A stretch of 64,000 nt of DNA from Candidatus Saccharibacteria bacterium UBA1235 (lineage in GTDB: Bacteria; Patescibacteriota; Saccharimonadia; Saccharimonadales; Saccharimonadaceae): the NCBI GenBank assembly GCA_002309075.1, contig DBWP01000014.1, positions 30,813-94,812 of the forward strand, read 5' to 3'. The translations under genes were made by a program, and so were the position numbers. Below are positions 1 through 7,752 of the stretch, piece after piece (within the stretch, counting starts at the first letter, position 1; each line of letters begins with the position of its first letter). A model generated the notes under the pieces. It was not told the origin of the DNA and did not search any database. It was given only the letters and a program-made list of their open reading frames with translations.

Positions 1-648
1 TGCACCAGTATTCATGTTGCGTCGAATTTGTAATTGGTCAGAACATTGTGGCATCGTTGAATTTAAACCTTGTTCTTGCTGCGAATTTGCCACTTTTGAA
101 AAAATCATTTGTTGCCCAAAAATTGTCTCAATTTTTTGTTGCACAAACTTTAATTCATCCAAAGAATCCGCCCAAAGCGTAACATATAAACCAAATCGGA
201 AAAATCTTTCTGCCCCAACTTGAAGTTGATCACGAAGTTCTTCAGCATCACTAATCGCCGCTTCGAGCTCCGGATCACGTACGCGCCCTTTTTCTGCATT
301 CAAATTCATTGAAGCTTCAAGTTGCGTTACTTTCGTCTTCAAATTTTTCATCACAACCGCTGACTCAACTGGATAAATATACATAGATACGTCAATCACT
401 TCATCCATATTAATAATCGGTGAAATCCAACCCGTATACAAAGACCTCGGATAACCATAAACATAAAGCGTTCGCCCATATTTTGTTCCGAGCCTAAAAT
501 AATCCGAATGAATTTCAATCGCCGACGGCGAAATTAAATCACGCAAAGTGTTCGTGCCCTGCTCAAACGCTTGTTGAACTCTCGCCGCTTCCATCGCTTG
601 AGCTTGTGCTGCAATTTCTTCTGGTGTTAATTGTTTCTTTCTAGCCAT
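1..648 (-). CDS. VirB4/TraC-type T4SS ATPase, N-terminal part (runs off window)
   Basis: The open frame starts at ATG 648 and continues past base 1, giving 216 codons beginning MARKKQLTPEEIAAQAQAM. Only the N-terminal region is visible, so the Walker motifs lie outside. The visible part has phrases such as LGTKYGRTLYVYGYPRSLY and a coiled stretch, which fit the N-terminal domain of VirB4/TrbE/TraC conjugation ATPases. These energise pilus assembly and substrate transfer at the inner membrane. The start overlaps the stop of the upstream TraC-domain gene by 8 bases, so the two are probably translationally coupled. The call rests mainly on this sequence and on the PrgI-TraC-VirB4 gene order common in Patescibacteria. 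Confidence 0.7.
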   Translation of the reverse strand, partial: MARKKQLTPEEIAAQAQAMEAARVQQAFEQGTNTLRDLISPSAIEIHSDYFRLGTKYGRTLYVYGYPRSLYTGWISPIINMDEVIDVSMYIYPVESAVVMKNLKTKVTQLEASMNLNAEKGRVRDPELEAAISDAEELRDQLQVGAERFFRFGLYVTLWADSLDELKFVQQKIETIFGQQMIFSKVANSQQEQGLNSTMPQCSDQLQIRRNMNTGA

Positions 649-1564
649 TTTGTTTTTCTCCCTTCCTCACATACATCGTCGCGAGTTTCGAAAAGTCCAC
701 CAAAGGTTCCCTAATCGCCGTGTCCGGATTATTAAAGTTATAATAAAGCTCGGCCAATTCTTTCGTGTTTAATCTGACCGAATGTATACCAATTTGGAAC
801 AAGCCAGAAATTACTGAATCAACTCGGTTATTTAATTCTGATAAAGCCTTGTCATAAGTTGCGCGATCAATTCTCGTCACTTCCCCGCCTTTAGATTTCC
901 CAAACGACTTAAAGAAATTCTTCGTTTGCTCTAAAACTTTTTCCGCATCCGGAGATGTATAATACGGAATTACAATAAAGAAAGATTTATCCATAATATT
1001 TGCTTCTTGCGACAAAATATCAATAAAATTAATATAATCATCCATCAAAACACCAAGCAACATATTATCATTATTACGGCGAATCTCAGAAAGACGTTCA
1101 ATATACGGCCCAATATCAACACGTTGAGATCTCACTAAAATTTGAGTCGTAAATCGAAGTGAATTCAAAAAATTCTGATACGAATATTCAACAGCTTCTC
1201 GTTCCACATCACTCATAAGGTCAAAATTAATTGACTTGCAGGCCACTACCGCCCTAAACGAACCGTCTTTCATAATTACCACATTATCGCGAAGCTCAGA
1301 AATAAGTAATGTAGCTTGGGTTGAAGTTGGCGCTTCCTTATTTGGCGATACTGGAGCTTGCATTTGCGCATTCATCGCCAAAGCCCCCATACCTTGCGTC
1401 TGTACTGGCGCCTGTTGCATCGGCATTTGTTGTGCCGGAGCTTGAGGCTGCACCGGAACTTGTGGTTGCGCCGGCATTACTACTTGTGGCTGAGCCGGAA
1501 CCTGATTTTGGTTCGGCAAAACCACCTGTGGCCCATTCATATTCTGTGTTTGCTGTGGATTCAT
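641..1564 (-). CDS. TraC-domain T4SS protein
   Basis: The 307-residue protein has a Pro/Gln-rich low-complexity N-terminus (about residues 1-75, many QxPxQPQ units). A folded domain follows that resembles the N-terminal domain of VirB4/TraC (ATLLISELRDNVVIMKDGSF, later SFFIVIPYYTSP). It has no Walker motif, so it looks like a stand-alone VirB4 N-terminal module. The start overlaps the stop of prgI as ATGA and its end overlaps the next ATPase gene, forming a tight three-gene operon. It is probably a cytoplasmic or membrane-peripheral part of the secretion ATPase complex. Domain identity is recognised; its exact role in this lineage is inferred. Confidence 0.75.
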   Translation of the reverse strand: MNPQQTQNMNGPQVVLPNQNQVPAQPQVVMPAQPQVPVQPQAPAQQMPMQQAPVQTQGMGALAMNAQMQAPVSPNKEAPTSTQATLLISELRDNVVIMKDGSFRAVVACKSINFDLMSDVEREAVEYSYQNFLNSLRFTTQILVRSQRVDIGPYIERLSEIRRNNDNMLLGVLMDDYINFIDILSQEANIMDKSFFIVIPYYTSPDAEKVLEQTKNFFKSFGKSKGGEVTRIDRATYDKALSELNNRVDSVISGLFQIGIHSVRLNTKELAELYYNFNNPDTAIREPLVDFSKLATMYVRKGEKQNG

Positions 1565-2301
1565 ATGCCCTTTCCGTTTATCCTATTTGCTTCCTTCGCG
1601 ATTGTCGCAACAGTGAAATCAGGATTATTCGCTAATTCTATTATATCATTACTTTGTGGTCTTAACACTTTATCATGCCCTTGAATTGTCGCGCTTTGAG
1701 AAAGCGTCGTATCATTTCGGTTAATCGCTTCTTTCATCTCCCGAATTGCTTCCGCATGCCGATCAATTTTATTTTGATTCACCGCTCTTGCTAAAACTCC
1801 TGATTGATAATTTTCAAACATATCACTCGTCGCATTCGCTTCTGCCACTAAGTCTTCCCTCATTGAACTATTCGAAGCCCCCCGAATCGCATATCCTTCC
1901 GAATCCACAATATCCGCAAGAAACGATAACCTGTGTGTTGCTTCTTCCTGCGATAAATCCCGCGTCCTAACATCTTCTATGATTTTTGGCGCTGTGATTA
2001 AAATCGTAGATTCCTTTTGCCCTGGCGTCCAAACCCGTGTTCGCGGCTTCACATAATACGAGACTATCGCTGCAAGATACGTTTCCATCGGTTGATCTTT
2101 TTTAAGTGGCAATGCTAAAACGATAAAAAGAAGCGCCGGCAAAACTGGAATTATCGCAAGTAGCGGAAACAACTGAAAAAGCGCCACCGCAAGAGCAATT
2201 AAACCCGCCGCGATCAAAAGATAAACAAACTGCCGAAAACTAAACGGCCCGATTAATTTGTCATCCGCCTCAACGTCTTGAGGCACCTTATATTGCGCCA
2301 T
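1561..2301 (-). CDS. PrgI family T4SS membrane protein
   Basis: The 246-residue protein begins MAQYKVPQDVEADDKLIGP and has two adjacent hydrophobic segments at about residues 27-70, followed by the VWTPGQ region typical of PrgI. PrgI proteins are VirB3-like inner-membrane partners of the VirB4 ATPase in conjugative systems. The C-terminal 130 residues are soluble and longer than in minimal PrgI proteins. The start lies only 9 nt from a TATAAT box, so the transcript is probably leaderless. The gene opens the PrgI-TraC-VirB4 operon. Confidence 0.85.
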   Translation of the reverse strand: MAQYKVPQDVEADDKLIGPFSFRQFVYLLIAAGLIALAVALFQLFPLLAIIPVLPALLFIVLALPLKKDQPMETYLAAIVSYYVKPRTRVWTPGQKESTILITAPKIIEDVRTRDLSQEEATHRLSFLADIVDSEGYAIRGASNSSMREDLVAEANATSDMFENYQSGVLARAVNQNKIDRHAEAIREMKEAINRNDTTLSQSATIQGHDKVLRPQSNDIIELANNPDFTVATIAKEANRINGKGI

Positions 2302-2310
2302 ATAATATAT

Positions 2311-2319
2311 ATTATAGCA
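2311..2319 (-). promoter_or_regulatory. Extended -10 promoter of prgI
   Basis: On the minus strand TGCTATAAT lies 9 nt before the prgI ATG, which puts the likely transcript start within about 3 nt of the start codon. No ribosome binding site fits in that space. It lies just downstream of the last terminator of the six-gene island, so prgI is cut off from VirB6-like transcription. Confidence 0.6.
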
Positions 2320-2330
2320 TAAAAACTATG

Positions 2331-2357
2331 AAAAAACCGCCGGATAAAATCCAGCGG
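2331..2357 (-). terminator. Island terminator 1
   Basis: On the minus strand CCGCTGG - ATTTTAT - CCGGCGG is followed by a run of Ts, an intrinsic terminator 7 bases after the first transglutaminase-like gene. The same hairpin, with small changes, ends the other five island genes. Confidence 0.85.
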
Positions 2358-2363
2358 CTAAAT

Positions 2364-3236
2364 CTAATCGCTAATTTCTGCAGAAATCTTATTGATCAGT
2401 TGTTTTGATGTCTCATCCATAAAATGATCTCTAGAAATTTCATCCAAAGTAAGCCCACAGTAATTAACGCCCCGACCGTATTCGTCTAAGTCATCCCATG
2501 TAAGATCAAAAAATTTGAGCTCGCCATCGATGATTGCTACGTTCCAAGCATGAAGTCCTAAATTATCACCGCTAGTAGCGATAACTTCCTCGTGCCCATC
2601 CTTATAGACCGCGCTCACCGTCCAGGTAGGTCTACCCGCAAAGCCTCTGATATACCAACACGGAATACCTACGGCATCGCATATCTGCTTAAATGCTCTA
2701 GCATATCCAGCACAAACAGACTTATTGAGGCCAAACACACTAAATGGCGATTGATTTAAAGGGCATTTTTTATCATATTCGCATAAATAAATAATCGTAA
2801 TACAAATATAATATATTTTTTCTCTATCAGTCTCAAACCGATTGGCGTCTTCAATCGCTCCATGTAGACAATCAAAATAATGGGCTAAGTTAGCTTTGTA
2901 ACTTTCGTTATTTTCAGCCAATCTCGTTTTTACCATAGATACAGTAGAGTCACGACCATACCTATACTCCCCCGAATACTCAAGCCAATAAAACTCAGGG
3001 TTATCAGCAAAAAAAGCAGTAAAAACTTCATCTACTTCGTCTATATTCATACGACTATTCACAGTAAACCAGGACCCATCGTGCTTTTGTGCACGCTCAT
3101 AGAACTGATCATACAAAGCCTGCTGTTCTAAACTAAGCACATCCCTATATGAAATGTCCTGGACTCCCGCAAATACAGGAGTAGATGCAAATGATATAAC
3201 AAAAATAGCGATTATTAGAGCAGTGATTCTTTTCAT
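2364..3236 (-). CDS. Secreted transglutaminase-like protein A
   Basis: The 290-residue protein has a clear signal peptide (MKRITALIIAIFVISFASTP, cleavage near VFAG). In the second half it carries the transglutaminase-like Cys-His-Asp pattern: SVCAGYARAFK (Cys near residue 178), LHAWN and FDLTWDD. Family members act as cysteine peptidases or amidases, or form isopeptide links. The CAGY motif resembles secreted bacterial transglutaminase-core proteins. The start has a strong AAGGAGG site. It is the last gene of the six-gene island and a paralogue of the next gene. The substrate is unknown; a cell-wall or host-surface protein is possible. Confidence 0.8.
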   Translation of the reverse strand: MKRITALIIAIFVISFASTPVFAGVQDISYRDVLSLEQQALYDQFYERAQKHDGSWFTVNSRMNIDEVDEVFTAFFADNPEFYWLEYSGEYRYGRDSTVSMVKTRLAENNESYKANLAHYFDCLHGAIEDANRFETDREKIYYICITIIYLCEYDKKCPLNQSPFSVFGLNKSVCAGYARAFKQICDAVGIPCWYIRGFAGRPTWTVSAVYKDGHEEVIATSGDNLGLHAWNVAIIDGELKFFDLTWDDLDEYGRGVNYCGLTLDEISRDHFMDETSKQLINKISAEISD

Positions 3237-3313
3237 TTTACCCCCTCCTTAAAAAAATCAAACTCCGAACTTAAAAAATACAAAGACCACAAAAACCTGG
3301 TCCTATACCTTAT

Positions 3314-3342
3314 ATTATATCACACACCCCTATTTTTGTCAA
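3314..3342 (-). promoter_or_regulatory. Promoter of island gene A
   Basis: On the minus strand TTGACA and TATAAT are separated by exactly 17 bases, with TG before the -10 (TGTGATATAAT). The leader carries GGTTTTTGTGG and a TATTTTTTAAG block, weaker forms of the motifs shared by the island genes. Confidence 0.8.
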
Positions 3343-3350
3343 TATGAATG

Positions 3351-3377
3351 AAAAACCGCCGGATAAAATCCAGCGGT
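3351..3377 (-). terminator. Island terminator 2
   Basis: The hairpin CCGCTGG - ATTTTAT - CCGGCGG plus a T run follows transglutaminase-like gene B. It matches terminator 1 almost base for base and sits 8 bases before the next -35. Confidence 0.85.
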
Positions 3378-3383
3378 TAAATC

Positions 3384-4274
3384 TTAGTTGCTCGTTTCTA
3401 ACGTTTCTACTTTTTCAACTAGCTTTTTTGATATTTCACTAATAACGTGATTTTCAGGCATTTCTTCCAGCGTAAGGTTAAAGTATCCGTCACTATAAGA
3501 ATCTTCTCCCAAATCATCCCACGTAACGTCAAAAAACCTCAGCTCTCCATCAATAATCGCCGCATTCCAGGCATGATCTTCCATTTTGCTGTTATCGATA
3601 ATATTAGTGCTAATAGTTGCAGTGCAACCATTTTCATTAGTTTTATATGCCGTTACAACAACTCTAGACCCAGCCTTGCCAGAAATATACCAGCATGGAA
3701 TGTCTACAGCATTACATAGCTCCTTAAACGCCCCGGAATATCCGCCACAAACAGATTCATTCAAGCCGAACACGCTCAATACAGATTGGTTAAAAAGGCA
3801 GTCTTCCTTGTATTCGCATAGACGAATAATTTCTCGATGAATATAATCCACCTTCTCTAAATCAGTCTTGAGCTTGCTAGCTTCTCCAACCATTCCAAGA
3901 AAATTGTCAATAAAGCGAATTTCACTGGCTCTGTATTCTCGGCTGTCAGCAATCGGTATCATCCTTAGTTTGAGCTTAGTCACAATAGGCCCACGAACCA
4001 TAATATCCCAACGATTATCCAGCCAATAATACTCTGGATAATCGCAGAACACAGCATAAACCGCCTCTCTAGCTTCGTCTTCCATAATCCGATCTTTAAT
4101 ATCAAACCAAGATTCGTCATGGTTTTTCACATGCTCACAAACCTGATCATATAGACTCTGCTGACTAGGACTAAGAAAATCCCGATAAGTGACATCCTCG
4201 ACTCCAGCAAACACCGGAATACTAGCAAAAAATACCGTAAAAATAGCAACCATTAGAATAGTGATTCTTCTCAT
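3384..4274 (-). CDS. Secreted transglutaminase-like protein B
   Basis: The 296-residue paralogue of the neighbouring gene has the same layout: a signal peptide ending near VFAG, a conserved opening (GVEDVTYRDFLSPSQQSLYD), then SVCGGYSGAFK, DHAWN and FDVTWDD as the Cys-His-Asp triad. The two proteins are clearly related but well diverged outside the motifs, so the duplication is not recent. The start is preceded by AAGGAGGGG. It has its own promoter and terminator. Confidence 0.8.
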   Translation of the reverse strand: MRRITILMVAIFTVFFASIPVFAGVEDVTYRDFLSPSQQSLYDQVCEHVKNHDESWFDIKDRIMEDEAREAVYAVFCDYPEYYWLDNRWDIMVRGPIVTKLKLRMIPIADSREYRASEIRFIDNFLGMVGEASKLKTDLEKVDYIHREIIRLCEYKEDCLFNQSVLSVFGLNESVCGGYSGAFKELCNAVDIPCWYISGKAGSRVVVTAYKTNENGCTATISTNIIDNSKMEDHAWNAAIIDGELRFFDVTWDDLGEDSYSDGYFNLTLEEMPENHVISEISKKLVEKVETLETSN

Positions 4275-4352
4275 TTTATCCCCTCCTTATTAGTCGAACC
4301 AAAACTCCATACTTAAAATACTAGAGCCACAAAAACGTAGCCCTATACTTTA

Positions 4353-4381
4353 TATATATCACATTTGCCTATTTTTGTCAA
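4353..4381 (-). promoter_or_regulatory. Promoter of island gene B
   Basis: TTGACA, 17 bases, then TATATA on the minus strand, with TG before the -10. The leader has GTTTTTGTGG and TAGTATTTTAAG, the shared island leader motifs. Confidence 0.75.
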
Positions 4382-4389
4382 TATAAATG

Positions 4390-4417
4390 AAAAACCGCCG
4401 GATATGAAATCCAGCGG
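4390..4417 (-). terminator. Island terminator 3
   Basis: The hairpin CCGCTGG - ATTTCATAT - CCGGCGG plus a T run on the minus strand follows the third island gene. Confidence 0.8.
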
Positions 4418-4439
4418 TCATAAAAGGTTTCTGATTACA

Positions 4440-5048
4440 TTATATAAGGTTCATCCAGCTACCCGGCATAAGCCTCCCTTTATTGTAAAGCTTATGCCCG
4501 GAACTGTTCCAGCGGTACCAAAACACCAGTTCACAGTCATAATAAACTCGCATGACGCACCACATTTTGTTTTCCTGTAGTTCGACAACTAATTTATCAT
4601 CTCGTCCTGAAACTACTTTCACTAATTCTTTGGCAATTTCTCCTTTAGGCAATCTACGCGATTCGCTAATTAATATAAGACATTTTTTACGGTACTGTTC
4701 TAGAAGATCTCTATTTGCTTCCGCCTCTATTTTACAACGAATAATTAAATCGCTGTTTTCGGCCTTCGCCTGATAAGTATCATTATATATATTTTCTACC
4801 AAGTTTTCCCATTCTCCAGAAACAATATACCATCCCTCATGGTCGAATAATCCACCATCATGATAGTAAAAAACTTCTCTTCCACCGAAATAAACATCCA
4901 CTAATTCTGAAGCGCCTACTTTGCCATAGTCAATCCTTAGGCCACAACCAAACGGATCGTCGTAAATCGCATGAACTGTCATATCGAAAGCCTCAACACG
5001 ACGTCCTTTTTTTAGAGTTATAGCCTTACAAACTTCAAAAATTTTCAT
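4440..5048 (-). CDS. Island unknown C (paralogue of D)
   Basis: The 202-residue protein matches no family I recognise. It has no signal peptide or membrane segment. It shares its whole layout with the neighbouring gene: IYDDPFGCGLRIDY, then GGREVFYYHDG, GWYIVSGEWENLV, and near the C-terminus LVFWYRW followed by GHKLYNKGRL. Trp, Tyr and Gly are abundant, suggesting a beta-rich fold. It also shares weaker features with the next pair of genes (a GxWE...Y block and a C-terminal VF-R block), so all four may be one divergent family. It has its own promoter and terminator. Confidence 0.6.
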   Translation of the reverse strand: MKIFEVCKAITLKKGRRVEAFDMTVHAIYDDPFGCGLRIDYGKVGASELVDVYFGGREVFYYHDGGLFDHEGWYIVSGEWENLVENIYNDTYQAKAENSDLIIRCKIEAEANRDLLEQYRKKCLILISESRRLPKGEIAKELVKVVSGRDDKLVVELQENKMWCVMRVYYDCELVFWYRWNSSGHKLYNKGRLMPGSWMNLI

Positions 5049-5094
5049 TTCGCGCCCCCTAACATATTAAAGTACTTAATCAAAAACCTTTTAA

Positions 5095-5123
5095 AATATA
5101 CCACCGTGATAAATAACTGTCAA
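5095..5123 (-). promoter_or_regulatory. Promoter of island gene C
   Basis: TTGACA, 17 bases, TATATT on the minus strand, with TGG before the -10. The leader has AAGGTTTTTGATTAAGTACT and then TTTAATA before a GGGGG ribosome site. Confidence 0.75.
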
Positions 5124-5138
5124 CTAAAACTGACCATG

Positions 5139-5162
5139 AAAAAACCGCCGGAATCCCGACGG
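5139..5162 (-). terminator. Island terminator 4
   Basis: The hairpin CCGTCGG - GATT - CCGGCGG plus a T run on the minus strand follows island gene D. Confidence 0.8.
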
Positions 5163-5173
5163 TCATAAGGTTT

Positions 5174-5746
5174 TTAGCTTATTTCATCTAACCAGTCTCT
5201 GGACACAAGTCTTCCCTTATCACAGGATAAATTATGCCCAAGGTTACACCAGCGGTAAAAGAACATCAACTTATTATCTCTAAATACATGGAGTATTCTC
5301 CACGATTGACTCTTCTGGAGTTCAACAACAATTCCATCTTTCTCGTATTTAGACATGTCCTTATCGACATTTTCCGAAGCGACCAACTTAAGGCATCTTT
5401 CACGGCTCTCATTTAAGAGCGACTTGTTTCTTTCTGCTTCCGCCTTATATGAAGCAAGCGAGTCAGCATCTGGCAAGGTCTTAGCGCACAATTCGTCAAC
5501 CAATAATTGCCATTTTCCAGAAACTACGTACCATCTAGAGTCTACCTGGTCACCATCGTGATAATGAAAAACTTCTCTTCCGCCGACATAAACACTCATC
5601 GACTCCTGGCCATTAATCCTGTTATAATCAATCTCAAGTCCACACTCATACGGATCCGTATAAATTATTCGGAGCGCCTGATTATACCGATTGATACAAC
5701 AGCCATCATTCAAAGCCAATTCTTTGCAGTTTTCAAAAATTCTCAT
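5174..5746 (-). CDS. Island unknown D (paralogue of C)
   Basis: The 190-residue protein is clearly homologous to island gene C over its length (GGREVFHYHDG, RWYVVSGKWQLLVDELC, KLMFFYRWCNLGHNL). It is predicted soluble, with no signal peptide and no recognised domain. The start has an AAGGGGG site. If it is exported it must use a non-Sec route such as the adjacent type IV system; that is only a hypothesis. Confidence 0.6.
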   Translation of the reverse strand: MRIFENCKELALNDGCCINRYNQALRIIYTDPYECGLEIDYNRINGQESMSVYVGGREVFHYHDGDQVDSRWYVVSGKWQLLVDELCAKTLPDADSLASYKAEAERNKSLLNESRERCLKLVASENVDKDMSKYEKDGIVVELQKSQSWRILHVFRDNKLMFFYRWCNLGHNLSCDKGRLVSRDWLDEIS

Positions 5747-5805
5747 TTTTTATTCCCCCTTATTATTAAAGTACAAATTCTTGTCATTAAAAACCTTATC
5801 ATATC

Positions 5806-5834
5806 ATTATATCACACTTAGCAAAAAAAGTCAA
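5806..5834 (-). promoter_or_regulatory. Promoter of island gene D
   Basis: TTGACT, 17 bases, TATAAT on the minus strand, preceded by GTGTGA. The leader carries AAGGTTTTTAATG and TTGTACTTTAATAA. Confidence 0.8.
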
Positions 5835-5853
5835 TAGTTATTCATCTAAAAAG

Positions 5854-5879
5854 GAAAAACCGCCGGAATTAACCGACGG
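5854..5879 (-). terminator. Island terminator 5
   Basis: The hairpin CCGTCGG - TTAATT - CCGGCGG plus a T run on the minus strand follows island gene E. A small second hairpin (CTCTTCGAAGAG) lies just before it. Confidence 0.8.
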
Positions 5880-5932
5880 CTCTTCGAAGAGGTTTTGTGG
5901 TGATTAAAAGCTAAAAAAGCCTTTCTTGTATT

Positions 5933-6700
5933 TTAAATACTATCATCAATAACAAGTTCCCAATCGCCCTGTTCGAAACTCTCAACGTATACAACGTAAT
6001 CGTCTTCGATTAAATGACGAATATTCTCCGACTCATTCTTATTGTCATAATAGATATCGTCATACAAACGGAAACATCTGAAGACCATCTTGCCATTGTC
6101 CCAAATTTCGATATCTTCGCCATTATTTTCGCTCGATATCTTTACGCCTTTGGTCTCATAAAAAGTCTCCGCTATATATTTCCCTTCATAGATGTTCGAC
6201 AAAAGAGATTCTTCGCCGAATTTTTTAAGAATCAACTCGGCCTTTATCACGATCTCCGCTGCAGAAAGACATTTTCCGCGCTTCTCCAGCCTCTCATAGA
6301 GATCCGGAGTCTGACGCAATCTACGTTCTTCTACCTTAGCATCAATAGTCTTCCGAGCAAGTCCGTGATCCTTAAAAGGAAAATCCTTACCGTATTCATA
6401 ATAATTCCAATGAAACATCAGGCTGGCAGCATCTTTTTTTCTTAATGCCTCCTCATATAAACACTGCAGCTCGAATTCCCATATTCCATTCGATAGAGTA
6501 TTCCCGTCTTTATCTACTACGAACTCTCCATGGTACTTAACGCTACCATCGCAAATGTCGTCGCAAAAATAAAAACCGCTCCCGTCAAATTCCAGTATTC
6601 TAAGCGTCTCACCATATCTGTCGATTCGTTTAACCCCCGTCGCGAAATATCTCAAAATTTCTTGACAATACTCCCTAATTTGCTTATTAGAAAAAGCCAC
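5933..6700 (-). CDS. Island unknown E (paralogue of F)
   Basis: The protein is 255 residues from a GTG at 6700. I chose that GTG because the AGAGG site then lies 8 nt upstream; the GTG at 6709 would be almost inside the site, and the paralogue shows the same spacing. No signal peptide, membrane segment or known domain is seen. Shared with gene F are FDGSGFYF, NGIWEFELQCLYEEAL, SLMFHWNYY, TPDLYERLEKRGKCLS, WDNGKMVFRC and a C-terminal EQGDWEL. The middle is helical and charged; the ends look beta-rich. Confidence 0.6.
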   Translation of the reverse strand: MAFSNKQIREYCQEILRYFATGVKRIDRYGETLRILEFDGSGFYFCDDICDGSVKYHGEFVVDKDGNTLSNGIWEFELQCLYEEALRKKDAASLMFHWNYYEYGKDFPFKDHGLARKTIDAKVEERRLRQTPDLYERLEKRGKCLSAAEIVIKAELILKKFGEESLLSNIYEGKYIAETFYETKGVKISSENNGEDIEIWDNGKMVFRCFRLYDDIYYDNKNESENIRHLIEDDYVVYVESFEQGDWELVIDDSI

Positions 6701-6757
6701 TTCTATCACCTCTTTCTTAAAGTACTAGCTTCTACCCCACCAAAACCTTATCTTAAA

Positions 6758-6786
6758 ATTATACCACACTTTTTCTCCCTGGTCAA
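6758..6786 (-). promoter_or_regulatory. Promoter of island gene E
   Basis: TTGACC, 17 bases, TATAAT on the minus strand with TGG before the -10. The leader has AAGGTTTTGGTGGGGTAG and CTAGTACTTTAAGA, nearly the same as in gene F. Confidence 0.8.
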
Positions 6787-6793
6787 TAGAGAG

Positions 6794-6819
6794 GAAAAAC
6801 CGCCGGAATTAACCGACGG
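6794..6819 (-). terminator. Island terminator 6
   Basis: The hairpin CCGTCGG - TTAATT - CCGGCGG plus a T run on the minus strand follows island gene F, with the -35 of gene E only 8 bases further on. Confidence 0.8.
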
Positions 6820-6860
6820 TCTTTCGAAGAAGAAGTTTTATTGGTAAAAGCTAAGCTTTT

Positions 6861-7655
6861 TTACAATTTTTGGAACTCCAATTCCCAATCGCCTTCGTGA
6901 AGAACGATTGCGTATGGAATATAGTCACTAATCTTTATGAGACCGATAGTATACTCGTCCCTAGCGGCAAACCTTACCTCATCATAGAGATAATTGCATC
7001 TAAAGACTAATTTACCATTTTCCCAAGCGTTTCCATCTCTGTCGTAATATATCTCAACTCCGGAATGGCTTTCTTTCACCAGTATCGTACCAGATACAGA
7101 TATACTGCACTGGTCGCTAGGTAAATCCCAAGGATTAGATTCGTCGCGCTCAAATATTTTGTTGATTTTTGCAACAATCTCCTTTAAAGAAAGGTATTTA
7201 CCGCACCGCTCTAATCTCTCAGTCAAATCTGGTATCATAGCCATTCTCCGATCGTTAGCCTCCGTTTCAATCGCTTCCCAGGCCCACCGGATTTCAGTTT
7301 CATCATTAGCGGAAAGCTCCTCATCAGGAAAATAATAATTCCAATGGAACATCAGGCTGCGAGACTCTCTTTCTTTTAGCGCCTTATAATACCAGCGCTC
7401 GAGTTCAGCTTCCCATTTTCCTCCCTGAGAAATAATTTTTCCGATAGCATTAACTACTATCCATTGACCATATGCTATACCAAGATAACCACATGGATTC
7501 AGACGATCATTAGTAAAATAAAAACCGTCTTCCTCGAATGCAATTACTTTACTGCCATCAGGCAGAGTTCGACCCGTATCGGATCCTAAATATGTCAGAA
7601 TTGTCCAACGATATTCCTGAATCCTCCAGGCCCTTTCCATGCTTGATACTTTCAC
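6861..7655 (-). CDS. Island unknown F (paralogue of E)
   Basis: The 264-residue protein likely starts at GTG 7655, 9 nt after AGAGG. It aligns with gene E along its length: EEDGFYFTND, GGKWEAELERWYYKAL, SLMFHWNYYFP, IPDLTERLERCGKYLS, WENGKLVFRC, EGDWELEF. It is predicted soluble with no family recognised. It is the first gene of the island next to the VirB6-like gene. Its promoter begins 8 bases after that gene's stop, with no terminator between. Confidence 0.6.
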   Translation of the reverse strand: MKVSSMERAWRIQEYRWTILTYLGSDTGRTLPDGSKVIAFEEDGFYFTNDRLNPCGYLGIAYGQWIVVNAIGKIISQGGKWEAELERWYYKALKERESRSLMFHWNYYFPDEELSANDETEIRWAWEAIETEANDRRMAMIPDLTERLERCGKYLSLKEIVAKINKIFERDESNPWDLPSDQCSISVSGTILVKESHSGVEIYYDRDGNAWENGKLVFRCNYLYDEVRFAARDEYTIGLIKISDYIPYAIVLHEGDWELEFQKL

Positions 7656-7716
7656 CTTTTATCACCTCTCTCTTAAAGTACTAAGTTTAGCCCACCAAAA
7701 ACTTCTCTATAACTCC

Positions 7717-7745
7717 ATTATATCACACTCCTCTACTTTTGTCAA
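7717..7745 (-). promoter_or_regulatory. Promoter of island gene F
   Basis: TTGACA, 17 bases, TATAAT on the minus strand, preceded by GTGTGA. The leader has AGTTTTTGGTGGG and TTAGTACTTTAAGA, the clearest copy of the island leader motif. Confidence 0.8.
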
Positions 7746-7752
7746 GAATAGT

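Noticed and set aside
14..223. Plus-strand open frame at the window start
   Set aside because: It lies opposite the VirB4/TraC-type frame, has no ribosome site, and its protein has no plausible features; the minus frame is coupled to its neighbours.
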